A program made the position numbers and the translations under genes. 64,000 bases of DNA. It comes from Nymphaea colorata. Its lineage: Eukaryota; Streptophyta; Magnoliopsida; Nymphaeales; Nymphaeaceae. Shown here one piece after another: positions 1-17,970 of the stretch. The stretch covers positions 1,016,001 to 1,080,000 of the forward strand of contig NC_045147.1 of the NCBI RefSeq assembly GCF_008831285.2, written 5' to 3'. Each line of letters begins with the position of its first letter. Within the stretch, counting starts at the first letter, position 1. The notes beneath the pieces were generated by a model. The model had not been told where the DNA came from. It saw only the letters and a list, made by a program, of their open reading frames with translations, and ran no database searches.

Positions 1-908
1 CTGTGGTTAATCCCCATGCCAAGTTTGAGGGGCCGTACTCTAACACATCCTCATGGTTAGAGAATCGACATACAGAAAAATGGAAAGAAACATGCTAAAG
101 ACCATGACAATAGAAATCAACCAGCAACGTTATGTAAAGGGGCACACCACTTGACCAGTAATGTCATGTGAAGGGCATCCCACCTGACCAGCAATATCAT
201 GTAAAGGGCACGCCATCTAACACATGTGCAGTACTTTAATTCTTCTGTAGGTTTTTTTCTTTTTTTGCTAAGGTTGCTAACTGTTGAGCTAACCAATGGC
301 TAGATTTGTAGAACACATGCAGCTAACCTCTTTGAGGCTTGCTTCATGTTGAGTCAAACCCTTGATCAGGCATTTTATAAAGAATAGTTAAAGTTACATA
401 AATAAACCATTACCTTATCATGCCAAGGGACAACTGAAATGAATAATGAGGTACTAGTTAAGCAGGTTAAAGAGATGAATGTCATAGTTCAAACTGAAGA
501 TCCTTGGGCAAGTCTTCATCTCGTTGTTTAGTTGCGCAAGTCTTAATTTCCTAGTGGTGTACTTCTAATTCTCCTAAAGCTTGTTGGTCAAGGCTGAGCC
601 ACAGTTTTAAATGAAAAAAGACTCCTGCTCCATGGCAAGAAGTTGTAGATGGAAAAAGGACATGACTTAGATCAACTCACACACATTAATTACAAAGATC
701 ATTTCATAGAGTTCATTAACATATATTTTTTTCTTTCTATAAAGTAGATATACTCTGGATTTGCTGACATCATTATGTGAACATATTGCTGAGTTTTTCT
801 GTAGAGACAAGCATTCTGAGTTTCCTTTGTTGTGAAGACTCATGATCTTTGCATCGACTATTCGAGAATATATGAGACGCTGGGAGACGACATCCACGTC
901 CTGGATCT
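1..908. other. Spacer downstream of the ACL5 gene
   Basis: I see no gene, RNA or clear repeat in this stretch apart from the 3' untranslated region of the minus-strand thermospermine synthase gene, which must occupy the part next to base 909. The open frame running leftwards through 667-999 only overlaps the last ACL5 exon in another frame. Confidence 0.5.
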
Positions 909-5936
<5,028 letters not shown>

Positions 5937-6065
5937 GGTGATCCTCTATATGAATACTACTTGGACCAGGGAAAGAGAGAAGAGAAGACCAAGATGAAAA
6001 AGAAAGACAGATATGGGAAGAGAGAGAGAGGGATCGGGGGTCGGAGGGAAGGCTGTAGGCAGGAA

Positions 6066-6071
6066 TTTATA
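6066..6071 (-). promoter_or_regulatory. TATA box of the ACL5 gene
   Basis: On the minus strand the sequence reads CCTATAAATTCC, a good plant TATA element, 130 bases upstream of the ACL5 start codon. It would place transcription start near 6035-6040 and give a 5' leader of about 100 bases containing a CT-rich tract (6017-6034 on the plus strand as GA). The placement is inferred from sequence only. Confidence 0.55.
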
Positions 6072-7575
6072 GGAGTTCACGTTTGGAGAGACGTTGGAGC
6101 TCATTGCTGTAAAGGGACATCCATCTATCGTGAAGGAGAGAGTGCTGCTCGTGGTGCCAATAATAACTTAAATTTCTTAAAAAGAAGAAATAAATAAAGA
6201 GTTGGTAAGCGTTACAATAACGAGGATGGAGCACGCGAATGCGCGAGTTGGTGGGTCCCACCCGCACACTTCTGGAAGCATACTCTTGGCCATTATGTTC
6301 CACTTCGTATAAATCCCAACTTCAGCACCCAGGATGGAAGATCGCTCCCGATAGAGTAGATTATATATTCGTGGAACCGTATTTTTATGATGATATTTTC
6401 AAATCATGAAGTGACATCCTTAATCTTACTAATTTACTGATAAATTAAGTGTCCAAACACATGTTGAAATGGACAGTTTTTAAATCAGGCAAATTTTGTT
6501 AATTAAGACAACTCAAAACATATATATATATATATATATATATTAACAATGATTCTCACTATTCAAAGTCACCCAATTATCTACCTAGAGCCATTATATA
6601 AAGGGTTGGGATAAAAACAAGAAAAAAATGTGTGAATTAGTATTAAAATATAAAAATACTTATCATTTTTGTTTTCTTAACCATGTATCGTATTGGATCG
6701 AACAGGATGGTAGATGGTTTGGTAGCTCTAAAATACCAGCATCATATATAGTGAGAGAAAGGTAGTTCTCGCTATCACCTACGATGATGAAGACAGTCTC
6801 ATTTATTTTGATGATTAGTTAAGAGAAAAAAATGACAAAAATGTTAAGCACTTTTTTTTTATTATCTTTTTCTTAACCATCCATCATAATATATATGAAA
6901 CAATAACATATATCAAACAGAGTTGGATGACTTTAAGTAGATAAAGTTACCACATATATATATATAAAACCATGTCCGCTCTATAGAGAAAATGTGATAT
7001 AGACGATGAGGTTGTCAGGTGGCAGAGATGGAGCACTTACGATGGTTGGAGAAATCCACATTGTCCGCGCCGAAACCTGTTAACCGACGGACCATGTGAT
7101 CATTTTGACAAAAAAGCAAAAAGATAAGTTTTTTTTTTGTTTTGTTTTAATACCCATCTCGTGCTTGATCTTTTTTCCCAGGAGTCACAGAATTGACAAT
7201 CCTTTCTTCCCTTTTACACATTTTTTCATGCGCTGGCTGTCGGCAGAAATAAGGCGATCCGGCGAAATTTTGATGTGGGATAAACTCAACTCAAGTAAAA
7301 GGAACAAGGGAAAAGGCTGCATTCCGTATGAGATGAAACGCTGTCTTGGAAAATGAAATGAACATTTTGTGTTTGACAGATCATTCGGTGTATCAGAAGA
7401 ATTATGACGAACAACGTGAGAATGTGTGGGTCCACCAACAACGGCTTCCAACAGCAAACAGATGATAGGCTGCCCTCCAGCTGCAGTGGGTGACCATCGA
7501 GAGAAGAAGTCACTAAAATTGTTTCCTAAGGCTCTAAATATATATATATATATATATATAGCCGCTTTATATAAC
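6072..7575. other. Upstream spacer of ACL5
   Basis: This is promoter-side and intergenic sequence of mixed composition. It has TA microsatellites near 6521-6542, 6955-6964 and 7540-7560. Short open frames on both strands show no recognisable domain or splice-supported continuation. I see no gene. Confidence 0.45.
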
Positions 7576-7922
7576 TGAACCCAAGTCCACTTAAATCAAA
7601 CCATAAATATAAGATTTCAAAGTAGTTCGGTCAGTCAAATACATGAAGACCCTACCCTATCACTGCCCATGCGAGCAGCCCTCTCCACCCCATGAGCATT
7701 CAGAAAAAAAGGCTAGGAAATTTGTTTCATGGGGCACTAAATATATAGTTAACAACTAAGATTCGTTCACATGTGTTAACACATAAAACAGTAACCTGTG
7801 TCATGTCGAGTTGCCTTGAACCCAAGTCTACCTAAATCAAACTATGAATGTAAGATTTCAAAGTAGTTCTATCAAACACACCAACACCCTACTTATCATT
7901 GCCCATGCAAGCAGCCCTCTTC
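7576..7922. repeat. Pair of about 110-bp direct repeats
   Basis: The segment 7576-7686 recurs at 7817-7922 with a start-to-start distance of 241 bases. Both begin TGAACCCAAGTC and both end in a GCAGCCCTCT block, with scattered substitutions and one small deletion. The copies are similar enough to be a local duplication or two members of a dispersed repeat. No coding sequence is seen. Confidence 0.8.
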
Positions 7923-9790
7923 CAAAACATTTATTGATAAATAAAAAATCACATGTTTAAAATATTCAAAATCTCATTTAAGCCTATGAAGGATTAATTT
8001 TCATATAAAAGTTAACCCTCCCACGGTTCTGCCACTCACATTGTGATAGAAAACACATTTTATTCTGAAAAGACAAAGGAAAAAAATGTTAAACATAAGC
8101 CGTCATAGAAAACACATCTTATTCAAGAAGATAAAGGAAAAAATGTTAAACATAGGCCAGTCCAAAGAAAAACATGTTTTTTTAAAAAAAATGTCAAAAT
8201 AAAAAAACGTTTAGAAAAACACGCATTTTTCACGCCCTTTTCATTTTTTTTACGTTTTTATATTTTTAATTATCAGATTTTTATTTTCATAAGTTTTCAC
8301 ATTTTATTTTTAAAACTTTGCCTTTAAAAAAGTTTTTCAAGATTTTCTAGATATTTTTCTAAGAAAAACAATTGTGTTGCGTTATGTCAAGGGAAACTTT
8401 ATTGCTTAACACTTGAAAAATAAAAACATTCTGTCGAGTCTCTACGGTAACGATTATTGAAGAGCAGAGTTAATTTTGATTGGAATCCCACCGTCCAAGT
8501 AATCCCTCTTCTCGTGTTTCCGATTTTTTAAAGGACTAAATACGGAAAACGACAAAGTTTTAGAAAATAACAATAAAAAAAAAAAGGGGGGGGATTGAGG
8601 AAGGGGCAGCTGGGCCCCGCCACAAGCAAAAGATGGAGCAGACCCAACTTCGGCTGACGTGGAGACATCTGAATGGTCGGTAGTTGCGGAGGCGCGGGTC
8701 CCACATGGCCCACGCCTCTCGATTGGAACGAGTGTGGGTCCCACTCGCGTGAAAAATCCCACTACTGAATGTGTGGGGAGTCCACCAGGCCTGGCCACGC
8801 CACCAAAGAGGGCCATGATCAAATGCCAAGACTTTTAATATAAATGAACGTGGGGAAGGAAGTTCCTCGGGTTCGAGCACAGAAAAAAACCGGCTTGAGT
8901 CGGTTTGAGTCTGCTCGGTGAGTTTGATTTATTTTTTTAAATATTATTTTTATATATGTTTTATTATTAAAATTGTATTTTCATATTTAAAAATTCTTAA
9001 TTTATATATTAAAAAATAATTTTTATTTTGATCAGGTCAAGTTGTATCAAGTCGACCCGAATCAACTTTTATGGGGCCGAGCCAACCGGAGTTAAAGGCG
9101 TTTGCTGCATGGTGGCATCATGCGTATGCAACCACATACGCTCCATGTGACACCCACATCTCGCCTCCTCTCAAAGTCAAAATCCGCTTCTGAATTCTTT
9201 TGATGGGGAGTGGCCCCATTCTATCGTATCGTATCCTGCTTTGAGAGAGTCAAATGCTCTTTTGTGTACAAAAGAAGCCTTTTGGAATTAGCGATCAGTC
9301 ACTCGTGGTCGTGGATGGCCGGAGTTGCTTCCTTTATAATTATTAGCTCACGAGCCGCTCATGGCTTGAGCCACGAAGAGCAGTTTGGACGTTGGATAGA
9401 AAGGATAAGTTAGCAGGCTACATGCTTTCTCTCTTTGTTAATAAATAACAGTCTATCGCTCAAAAAAAAAAAAGTACAAAAGACCTCTTCACATGTCAAC
9501 TACAGTGTCATAGTTTTATTGTTTACAATTCAACAAAGTAGCACCCACAAAAATTGAACCAACGACAAACCTTTTACATGAGCACCTAATTACCAACTAT
9601 GCAATACTGCCATTGAGAATTCACTTTCTTGCTTTAAATTCATACATATTGCCAATGAAACTTTTCGAGAAAAAACTCGTTTCATATCTCATTGGTCCTT
9701 CTCATTTACTGCAATTGTGACGTATTGGCTAAATGGAGATGATAAAAATATGTTTAATTTGCTTGTGTTTTGAATATATGCAATGAAGGA
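7923..9790. other. Spacer with a GC-rich island and a possible retroposon tail
   Basis: The segment 7930-8450 is AT-rich without features. The segment 8590-8820 is strikingly GC-rich and has a 122-codon minus-strand open frame (8454-8822), but the translation has low-complexity proline/serine stretches and no family resemblance. At 8885-9080 GC-rich ends flank an AT-rich core, as in small inverted-repeat elements. At 9438-9473 the sequence AATAAATAAC is followed shortly by an A run, which could be the 3' tail of an old retroposon. Confidence 0.35.
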
Positions 9791-9905
9791 CCTCAAGGGG
9801 CATAGCATAGTTGGTCGAGTTACAGGCCTACGTGGGCTTGTAGTTCAATTTGCGTGCATATTATATTTATGTATCGTGAATGGTGAAACATGGTACCTAA
9901 GTTGA
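9790..9905 (+). mobile_element. tRNA-derived SINE fragment
   Basis: A polymerase III-like box A (TAGCATAGTTGG, 9803-9814) is followed about 27 bases later by a box B-like block (TAGTTCAATTTGC, 9841-9853). Around them are CATAGT...GGT and ACAGGCCTACGTGGGCTTG blocks that resemble the 5' region of plant SINEs. The sequence does not fold into a complete tRNA with acceptor arms, so it is not a tRNA gene. No tail or target duplication could be placed. Confidence 0.5.
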
Positions 9906-10293
9906 AGGGTGTACCATGGTCAGCACTACTTTAGAAGCAATGGAAATGAATGGGCTTTCGAACTTTTTTCTAGACGGTAGCTTGTTAACCTCTTGCTCAC
10001 ATGAAATATAGTGGATGCGTGTGATGCTAATTTTTTTTATAAACAAATTTAAAAGATAAGCTTTATACAACAGATATAAAACAATACATTTTGCTTTGTA
10101 GTTGGTATTCACTTCTACCTATAGATGGGTTCCTCACAAATAGTGGTCGAAATTTGATCATGGATGTTAAGCCTAAGAATTAGCTTGTTGGACTCGATTT
10201 ACCAGATCTAATTTTGCAAGAATAACTGCTTTAGGAGCAGAGCCAAGATTTCATTCTTTTGGATGAAGGGAAAAAGGTCATGCGACATACCAA

Positions 10294-10679
10294 TAGGGAT
10301 GTCAATGGGTTGGATATGCATCTCATATGCCCTTAACTGTGTCCATTTTTTTTGGATAGTCACATATGTGGATTCGAATTTAGAATCAAATACGAATGGA
10401 AAATGTCATACCTGAATCCGAATTTGAGATCTAATTTTACATTCTATCTGAATTTTGAACCAAATCAGGCTGATTTCCATCATGTAAGATTATCGGATAT
10501 GGAATATTTATTTAACAACTAAATCTGATCTATATATATATTAAAATCCATATTTGATATGATGCAATCTGAATCCGACTCACTTTCTTAATGGGATATT
10601 AATTTTTTTTTTCATATCCGATTTTTTTGAAACTGTTCGATCATATATCTGATCCAAATCAAATATATTGACATACCTA
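10294..10679. mobile_element. MITE of a TAGGGATGTCAAT family, copy 1
   Basis: The left end reads TAGGGATGTCAAT and the right end is its near-perfect complement (ATTGACATACCTA), enclosing 386 AT-rich bases. The flanks CATACCAA and TGTACTAA agree at 5 of 8 positions, compatible with a decayed 8-bp target duplication as made by hAT transposases. Repeated blocks such as GAATCCGAATTTGAGAT occur inside. It has no coding capacity. A second copy lies at 24117-24482. Confidence 0.65.
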
Positions 10680-12043
10680 TGTACTAAATAAATTTTTGAA
10701 ATTTTTTCAAGTGGCCAACTCATATTTTTCAATAGTTTCACAGGGGCTAAACTAACAATTCTGAACATTTTAGCATGTAAAATTTGAAATTTCCAAAAAG
10801 TGAACCCACTCTCCAACAAAAAAAAAATGAATGAAAAAAAACTAGTGAACTTTAGTTTCGCGCATTCGGCTCGTTTAGCAGCTCGATGGATCCAAGTATT
10901 GGAGGCATGTGGGTGGACTTTCAACAAATAGGTGGGCAGCGGTCATGATTGCAGCTCAAAAGGGCAAAGAGTTGTTGGATTTGTGCATGAGTCCACTACA
11001 GGCCCATCAGCTTCTATGGTCCAAGACACAATACACTCACCCAGTCTCATTGTGTCTGCCTGGAGCCGGCACACCGCCGTGGCCCACTCTGCCTTTTCTA
11101 CAACTTGCCAGAGAGGGCTCAGCTCAAGCGATAGATCACCGTTCCCGGTGCCTTCTCCGGCGTGGCCTTTGGTGCCCACTGATTAATCATTTAGTTAAAG
11201 AAAAAATCGCCTGTCCGCATGTTATTTTATAGTATCATGATAGTGGTAATCGATGATCTATTGACACTTTGCCTCTAAAATTTTGTTTATAAACAAAAGG
11301 ATCTTTTCTTTTTCTATTTCTTTTTTATTTTTTTTTTCTCTTTTTGGGTACTTGAGCATGTTGTGTGGTTGGTGGGGACTTGATCTCTAGTGGTTCTTCA
11401 TGATTAAGAGCACGCCATCATGGCTGAAGAAGCTTTACAAATCGCCAATTGTCTTCCCTTTTTCTTTCTTCCCTTGAGATATTTGAAGCTGCCATGAAGA
11501 ACCCTTTTCATTTTTACCAGTCGTCGCCGAAGAGTTTGCTATAATTTGTCGCGGCCTAAGGGGGATCGAAGTGAACCGGCCGGCAACTTGTAGTGCAGGC
11601 GTCTGTTAGTAGAAGCTCTGACGAGATCCCACCAGGAAGGACATGCGCCAGTGCATTTGAAGTTTTGGCCTTGTGGCAAAGGATGTTGCCCGCATTTCTT
11701 GATTGATTCTCTTTTGACTATTTTGATCAAGAAGCAATGGCCTCCCTTACATACGATGGAAGCTTTAATTTTTTATTTCCACCAAGCCTTTGTGATAGTG
11801 TTCAGATCGACCTGCACGAACACCAAAATTTCAACTGCCTTAAGGTTCGATGTTGGTTATATACACCGTTCTAGTGTATGAAATTTTATTAGTTAATTTA
11901 ATAATGACAAAAAATGTTTATGATTAATACAAAAAAGAATGATGGACGGATGTATTACACATCATATGATACTTATTTCTTATTTCATATATATTTGTTA
12001 TCTCGTGCACATGCATATTCAATGTTTGGGCATGAAAGAACCT
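10680..12043. other. Spacer without supported genes
   Basis: The segment 10860-11200 is GC-richer, with overlapping short open frames on both strands (10909-11232, 10943-11179). Neither shows a domain, and the frames are not continued by splice-compatible exons. Pyrimidine-rich sequence occupies 11300-11345. I see no RNA gene. Confidence 0.35.
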
Positions 12044-12201
12044 ATGCATATTGATAATAGGGTCCACATTCGACGTATGTTTGTTATATACATGAAGCGG
12101 CATACAAAACTTGTTCTACCTTATGCATATTGATAATAGGGTCCACATTCGACGTATGCTTGTTATATACATGAAACAGCATACAAAACTTGTTCTACCT
12201 T
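12044..12201. repeat. 79-bp tandem duplication
   Basis: Two adjacent 79-base units (about 12044-12122 and 12123-12201) each contain GATAATAGGGTCCACATTCG and CATACAAAACTTGTTCTACC, with only a few substitutions between them. No reading frame of interest crosses both units. Confidence 0.9.
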
Positions 12202-12430
12202 AAGGTTAACAGGGATCTGGCACTGGTGAGCCCGTTGGCAAGGACCACTTGAGCCACTAGCCCAGCCAACTCTACTACCTAGCTCTAATGTGAGTGTCCC
12301 GTATAATTTGAAGTCACGACAATTTAATTTTGAGTGTCTCTTACAAAACTTTTGAAGGGTTGGTATCCGCAGTGGCCCACACAGCACCCCCATGTACTTC
12401 TGTTATCATAGACCAACCTAGGAATCTTTA

Positions 12431-12605
12431 ATCGGAGGAGCTAAGTTATAGTTTCAAAATTTTAACAAGAGGCAAAATATAATTCTTCAAATTATTCATA
12501 CCAATTAAACTATTTTTTTTAAAATTTATATGTAAAATAATTTTTTTTTAAATCTGAAGGATAGTCATAGCCCCTGCCTGGCTGCCAGGCGCCCACCACC
12601 CCCCT
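12431..12605. mobile_element. Possible decayed member of the GGCGGAG element family
   Basis: The left part reads TCGGAGGAGCTAAG. The right part has AGCCCCTGCCTGGCTGCC and a C-rich end, resembling the right end of the better preserved copy at 19233-19427 (ACCCCTGGCCTGCCCC...GGCTCCGCCC). The interior is AT-rich. The match was made by eye and is weak. Confidence 0.3.
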
Positions 12606-12734
12606 TGTCCGCCATTGGGTCCCTGTATCCAGAAAATGCTCAAACTTGTGGGTCGAACGGCAGTACGAATGTATGATCATTTCCTCTTCGTGTCCTCCTA
12701 TTGCGCAAATCCATAGAGGAGGGACACTAAGCAA

Positions 12735-15300
12735 GTAGGTGCGTTGGGTAGATGTAACTTGGTAGAGTGTAAATCACTACAAATCGTTGTAAATATCAAG
12801 CACCACCAACGATATATGCAGCATATTTCTTGGCCGGTCACCATCAGCTCACCCAAGTGAAGGAAATGACAAAAAATAACCCAAGTCTGACCTCTTGCCT
12901 TTCTTTCAAATATTTTCTTGTTCCGCTTTCAGTTTTGTCCTGTATGAGGAAAAGGTTCGTATTTCTCTATTATCAAGAGCATTTTAGTTATTTTGGAACC
13001 CAAGCACTCAACCCCACTGTCACAACCCATCATGAAGCTCTTGGTGCATGCCACGTGCTTCCTCTACTAGTCCACTCTTAAGAGGCATGCGTCATGCACA
13101 GGGGCCTGCGTGTGATGCACAGGCCAGTGCACATGATTAGCACCCATTCATGCAAGAGCAGGTCAGATTCATAGCGTCGTCGGATTGAAATAGTAATAAC
13201 ACCAGCACTGCTACTCAGGAAGAACGTCGATCTGGATGTGAGGTTGTGGAGAGCGATCATGCCGTGAGGGAACGGCCGAAGGCCTGACCAGCAAGTGGTA
13301 CAACAACTCTTTTTGAAGTAGAGGGAATGATCACTTTCTCCAGCAGCTACCACACAAAGAAAAGTGCTCCATCGATGAGGGAAAGCCACCTGAAACTCGA
13401 CTTGAACTTGCTGATCAAAACATGAAAGCTCGAGTCCAAATATATGCTCGAAATGTTAAACTAGTTGAGTTCCTTCAAGTTATAAGAACTTGACTCGTTT
13501 AAACCCGACAGCGAGTTAAAAACAAAAAAAGAGACATGCTTAACATAAACGAGTTAAGCTCGAGTTGAGATCAAGCTTATTCTATCGATCTCGACTCGAG
13601 TTTGAGTTTTCTGAGTCGAGTCAAGCTCAAGGTGGCCAACTCGAGCTCAACTTGGCTTGTGTCCCTGCCTCTCCTATCATTCAGAAACTAATAATATATC
13701 AGGCTGACATGAAGAGCACTAATCTCTACACACACACACATATGACATATAGAGAGGGAGAGAGATTGAGAGAGACTTAATTGGTTAAAAAAAAACAATT
13801 TTGCACATCATGTGCATTTCTGCTTTCTTTTCCCTTGTGCAAGAAGTTCCTTAACAACCCACTAGATCCCTTCCTCATGGAACCTTGGGGAATCTGGTTA
13901 AAGCAGAAAGAGATGACATTAAAGCCCGGTCACTGAAAACACACTATAAGCTATTGCTATGTGCATACAAACCATTGTGTTACCTTAAACTGTCACTAAT
14001 ACTTCTATGTTAATTTTTCTTCCACAGGTTCGTAATTTTTAGCAATTTGGCCAGATGTTGATGGATGCTAAAAATTAAGCATCTGTCACTGAAAAATTGT
14101 TGTTGGATGGTTAAAAATTAAATATTTTTGAAAAAAAAAATTACTGCAGGAGTATTAACAATGGTTTATGGTGCAAATATAGTTTGTAATGATTTTTGCA
14201 ATGGCTTACAGTGCTTTAAGTGACCTTTTTTGAAGTTTTAATCATCCAATAACAGCTAGCATTTGGTAGATTTGAATCCCTCTCTCCCCCACCTTAAATC
14301 ATCTCTCTTTCTCTCTTTCCATATACATATATATAGTGTTTTGGCACTATGTCACCAATAGCATAATTGGTGAAATGGATAGTTTTCTCCTCTTTAAAAA
14401 GTAGGCCTTCACTTGAAATGTACATGGTTCACTTGTTCTAAATCTAAAAAAAAAAAGTTTCATTTTTTATTGCTAAAAGTAGTCAAACTCAAATCACATG
14501 CCCTTTGCTCGAGCTATCCCAACTCAACTACATGCATATGTTATATGAGCCATGTTGTATGAGCACAAACTTTGTTCTCGAATTCTTATAGATCCAACTT
14601 ACAATGAAAAAAAAAAACAAAAACAAAAACTTGATACTTTGTCAATTTTGAGATAGAATATGAAAATCCAGCTTTATCAGAAGCTCAATATTTATCATAG
14701 TCACCTAGGCCTTTGGAGGAAAATGTACATGGAGTATGAATTGAAGAACATTACTAAGAAATTCAATCACAACAAGGCAAAGGAATAGGATTTTACAGGT
14801 CATACTAGTCCTTGACATGGTCGAAGAAAAAGGGATGCAGAAGCATGAGCTTCATGTGAATTCAGAAATTCCTGTGGTGTCCCCTCATCCAATGGCATAC
14901 CCACGATGAGCATATGTGCCAGATGCATTAGTTAGTAGGAACCGAATCTCAACAAAATTTTCAACACACTAGATATAATGTTACCATCAAGTGGTATATA
15001 AGGTTCATTCAATTACCTTTCAAATTTTGTAACTCCATATGTTTCTATCCTTAAAAGAGATTGAGAAACAAATCAATTGCAAAAGGTTAATTTAAGGCCA
15101 AATAGTGACTCCTTGTGTTTGCTTTGTACTAGATTCAATGGTGGATAATTATGCTATGCTTTTTGTTGTCTAATAGATGTGAAAGATTGCAAGTGAAGAC
15201 TAAGAAGACATCAAGAATCATTTACGGGGATCAACATAATTTTCAAGTAGAATATTGGAGGAAAGCCAGATGATGGATGTTGGGATCCTTTCACTTAAAG
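12735..15300. other. Spacer without supported genes
   Basis: Short open frames (12830-13081 plus, 13078-13389 minus) have no recognised features. The segment 13390-13660 is rich in repeated CTCGAG/ACTCGA words and looks like an old inverted-repeat element. A short GA/CA microsatellite lies at 13729-13776. The rest is AT-rich. Confidence 0.4.
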
Positions 15301-17970
15301 ATTGAGTACAAACTTCACTTGGCCAGGATTTACTTGGAGAATTGTAGGAATTAGAGCTGTTGCCATTGTTTGCAAATTGGAAACAAGTCAAAGACAAGCC
15401 AACTTTGGTTTCTAGGGATTTTAATGTTGTAAGGCAACGTATTGATAGAATTGGTTTGAAGTATAATTCCAATTGTATAGGTCATTCAATGCTCTCATTA
15501 AACAAATGAAATCTGACATAAATTAAAGGTTTTGATTGTTCCTATACTTGGACTAATAGAATGAGAGCAGTTAGTTTAGAGTGTTTCTTCTTTTTCAATA
15601 TATTTACCCTTAGACTCCATAATTGATGAAGCTTCTTATGCTTGTCTTTCCTTTTCCTCTTTTCTATGAAACCAAATTCCTCTTAGAACATAATTTTCAA
15701 CTGCAGAATGTTTATTCATTTGGATGTCTGATCAAGAGAGTGTTTGGACGCCCAACGGCATCTATATGTTTGTTTGTTTCACAAGATTTCCTTTCTAAGC
15801 ATGCCTTTAGACATCTTAATATTTTGAGAATCTACTAGGGGTTGATTATTTACAAGGCTGGTACATAATTACACCACATTTCCTTTCTAAGCATGCCTTT
15901 GGATATCTCAAAATTTTGAGCACCTACTACATGGGTAAATTTATTTACAAGGCTGTTATATAATTAAGATGAGTTCGACAATAAGAAGACAAATTTATGT
16001 GCTGGACATGAACAGCCTTCAATTTTTTGAAAAGGGTACCCATCATTCCTTTTTGGCATGCATTCAAATCTTAAATCACTTGTTGTATCCTTGTGAAAAC
16101 AAAATGAGAGTAAAAAAAGCATTGTCATATTTTGGTTCTGCAACTTATGAAGTTGGTGCCTACAACAAAAAAATCATTATAGCAAAATGGTGAAAAAAAG
16201 TTGAGGGATGTCCCATGTTAGGAGTTTTGGGAACACTCAATAGCATTAAGAATAAGTTTAGAGTCTATAACAAGCAATCATTTGGTAACGTCAGTGAGAA
16301 GGCGCAACGAAAATGTATGGAAGAGGAAATGAAGATTAACCAGGATCTTCATAATGTCCTTAAATTTAGAAAGACCCTTTAGAAAAGTAAATCCAAGATT
16401 TGGATCAAAGGAGACTAAAGCATGAGGTTCTTCCAAACAATAGTTAAGAATGAGAAAAAGAAACAAAAATGGGTCTTTATCAATTGGCAGGAAGCATGGT
16501 AGTATGATTGAGATTTTTGATGTAGAAATGAGCTATTCCATGATATTCTTGAATAAGAACGACATAAATGGACTTCTTTTTGATAGATTGATGGAAGATA
16601 AGTTGGTACCTAATTATAAAAATCAGTTGTTGTCAGAGAATATTTTGATAGATGAAGTCAAACTAACACTATTGATCAATCTATTCATTGACTGTTGGAG
16701 GCCCTAACGGAACATCTAATTTCTTTCTTCAATACATGTAAAGCTGGTGCAAAAATGATCAAAGAATTATTTCTTTTATTTTTTTATTTTTTTTTTGATT
16801 GAGTGAGTGAGATGGTTGAGAGTTTTGTTTCAATTTTACGAACATCATGCTATTACCCAACTTCAAAAGTGCAACAAGGATTAATGGCTATATAGCCACT
16901 GCATCATACAATAGTGTAAACTTTATATTTAAAGTGGTGCCCTGGAAGCATAATCAATTTTATAAAGGATAATTGATTGAATTAAGGTGCTTTCAATGAG
17001 CAGAGAGTTAGTCATGATTAACTCTTTCTTGACAATAATCTAACAATTTGATTTAGTAGGGGCAATCAAGAAATAATATGTGCTTAAATATGGAAATAAC
17101 TAAGGCCTATGATCACTATGGAAATGAATGAAAACGGTGGGATTGAAGGCTAACAATTCTAAGTCTAAGTTGGTGCCTACTAAAGTAAGTGAGCACTAAA
17201 TATAAATGAGGAGGGAAAATGAAAAGCTACGCCTTGTAAGAGATGCTTATGAGTGAGGGAAGAGAGCGCAAAAAACATGGATCTTATGACATCGAAATCT
17301 TTTACAATACTCAAGCTGAAGTGAGTGGGCACCAAGCATTTGGATTAATAGAACTAGTTGGTGTTGGCAAGCAGACTTTGCGATATAGTTAATAGCAGGT
17401 CTATGTTATGGAATTGGATTCAAAATAGATACCTAACAAGAGGTAAAATTTTATATATTGTATGGAAAACTTAAAAGGGCACTTGAGTATGAAGAAACGT
17501 CAAATGGGAAATGGTACATGACAAGTTGTGGTTGACATGTCAAGAGAGAGTATTCTAGTGAACGAAGCATTAGGGTTGCATTATGCTGAGGTGAGTAGAG
17601 TTTGGGATACTCTTTGTCTTTGGTTATTATCTCAGCAGCCATAACTAATTTGCAAGCATTAATTTTTAGCAAACTTCCTAACCAGTTGTGTTGGGATTCA
17701 AAAGAAGTCAAATCGTTGAGTATGAGAAAATTAGAAGGCTTGTAGGAGTAAAGAAATGAAAGAAAAGTGGAGATTGAAAGCGTAAAACAACCGGGCATCA
17801 TCAGAGGCTTCCTAGTTTGTTTATAAAAACATACTGCCCACATTCGGTAGGGTAAAAATAAGAGGAGTTAGTTTAGCCAATCGATGTTTCTTATGTAATC
17901 AGCAAGAAGATGTGGCCTATATCTGTACAATGTAAAGTGACAATAGAAACATGGAACCTAGTGTTTTGGT
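15300..17970 (+). mobile_element. Decayed LINE (L1-type) retrotransposon
   Basis: Plus-strand frames carry, in the right order, remnants of a plant LINE ORF2. Near 15375-15560 is an endonuclease block with RDFNVV and, in another frame, KGFDCSYTWTN. Near 16250-16440 is the linker with NKQSFGNV and a degraded G-D-x-x-x-x-F-F motif. Near 17085-17115 is the reverse-transcriptase motif A remnant MEITKAYD. Near 17880-17930 is a zinc-finger-like C-x2-C block (RCFLCNQQEDV) typical of the C-terminal region. Many stops and frameshifts separate these blocks, so it is an old, inactive copy. The ends could not be defined. Confidence 0.7.

Noticed and set aside
8454-8822. 122-codon open frame on the minus strand in a GC-rich island
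   Set aside because: The translation is low in complexity and has no domain. Overlapping frames on the same strand are equally open, as expected from GC-rich composition.
9803-9853. tRNA gene
   Set aside because: Box A and box B are present, but the acceptor stem and anticodon arm do not pair, so a SINE is the better explanation.
10909-11232. Overlapping plus- and minus-strand frames of 78-107 codons
   Set aside because: Frames on both strands are open over the same bases, and none has a recognisable motif or splice-compatible continuation.
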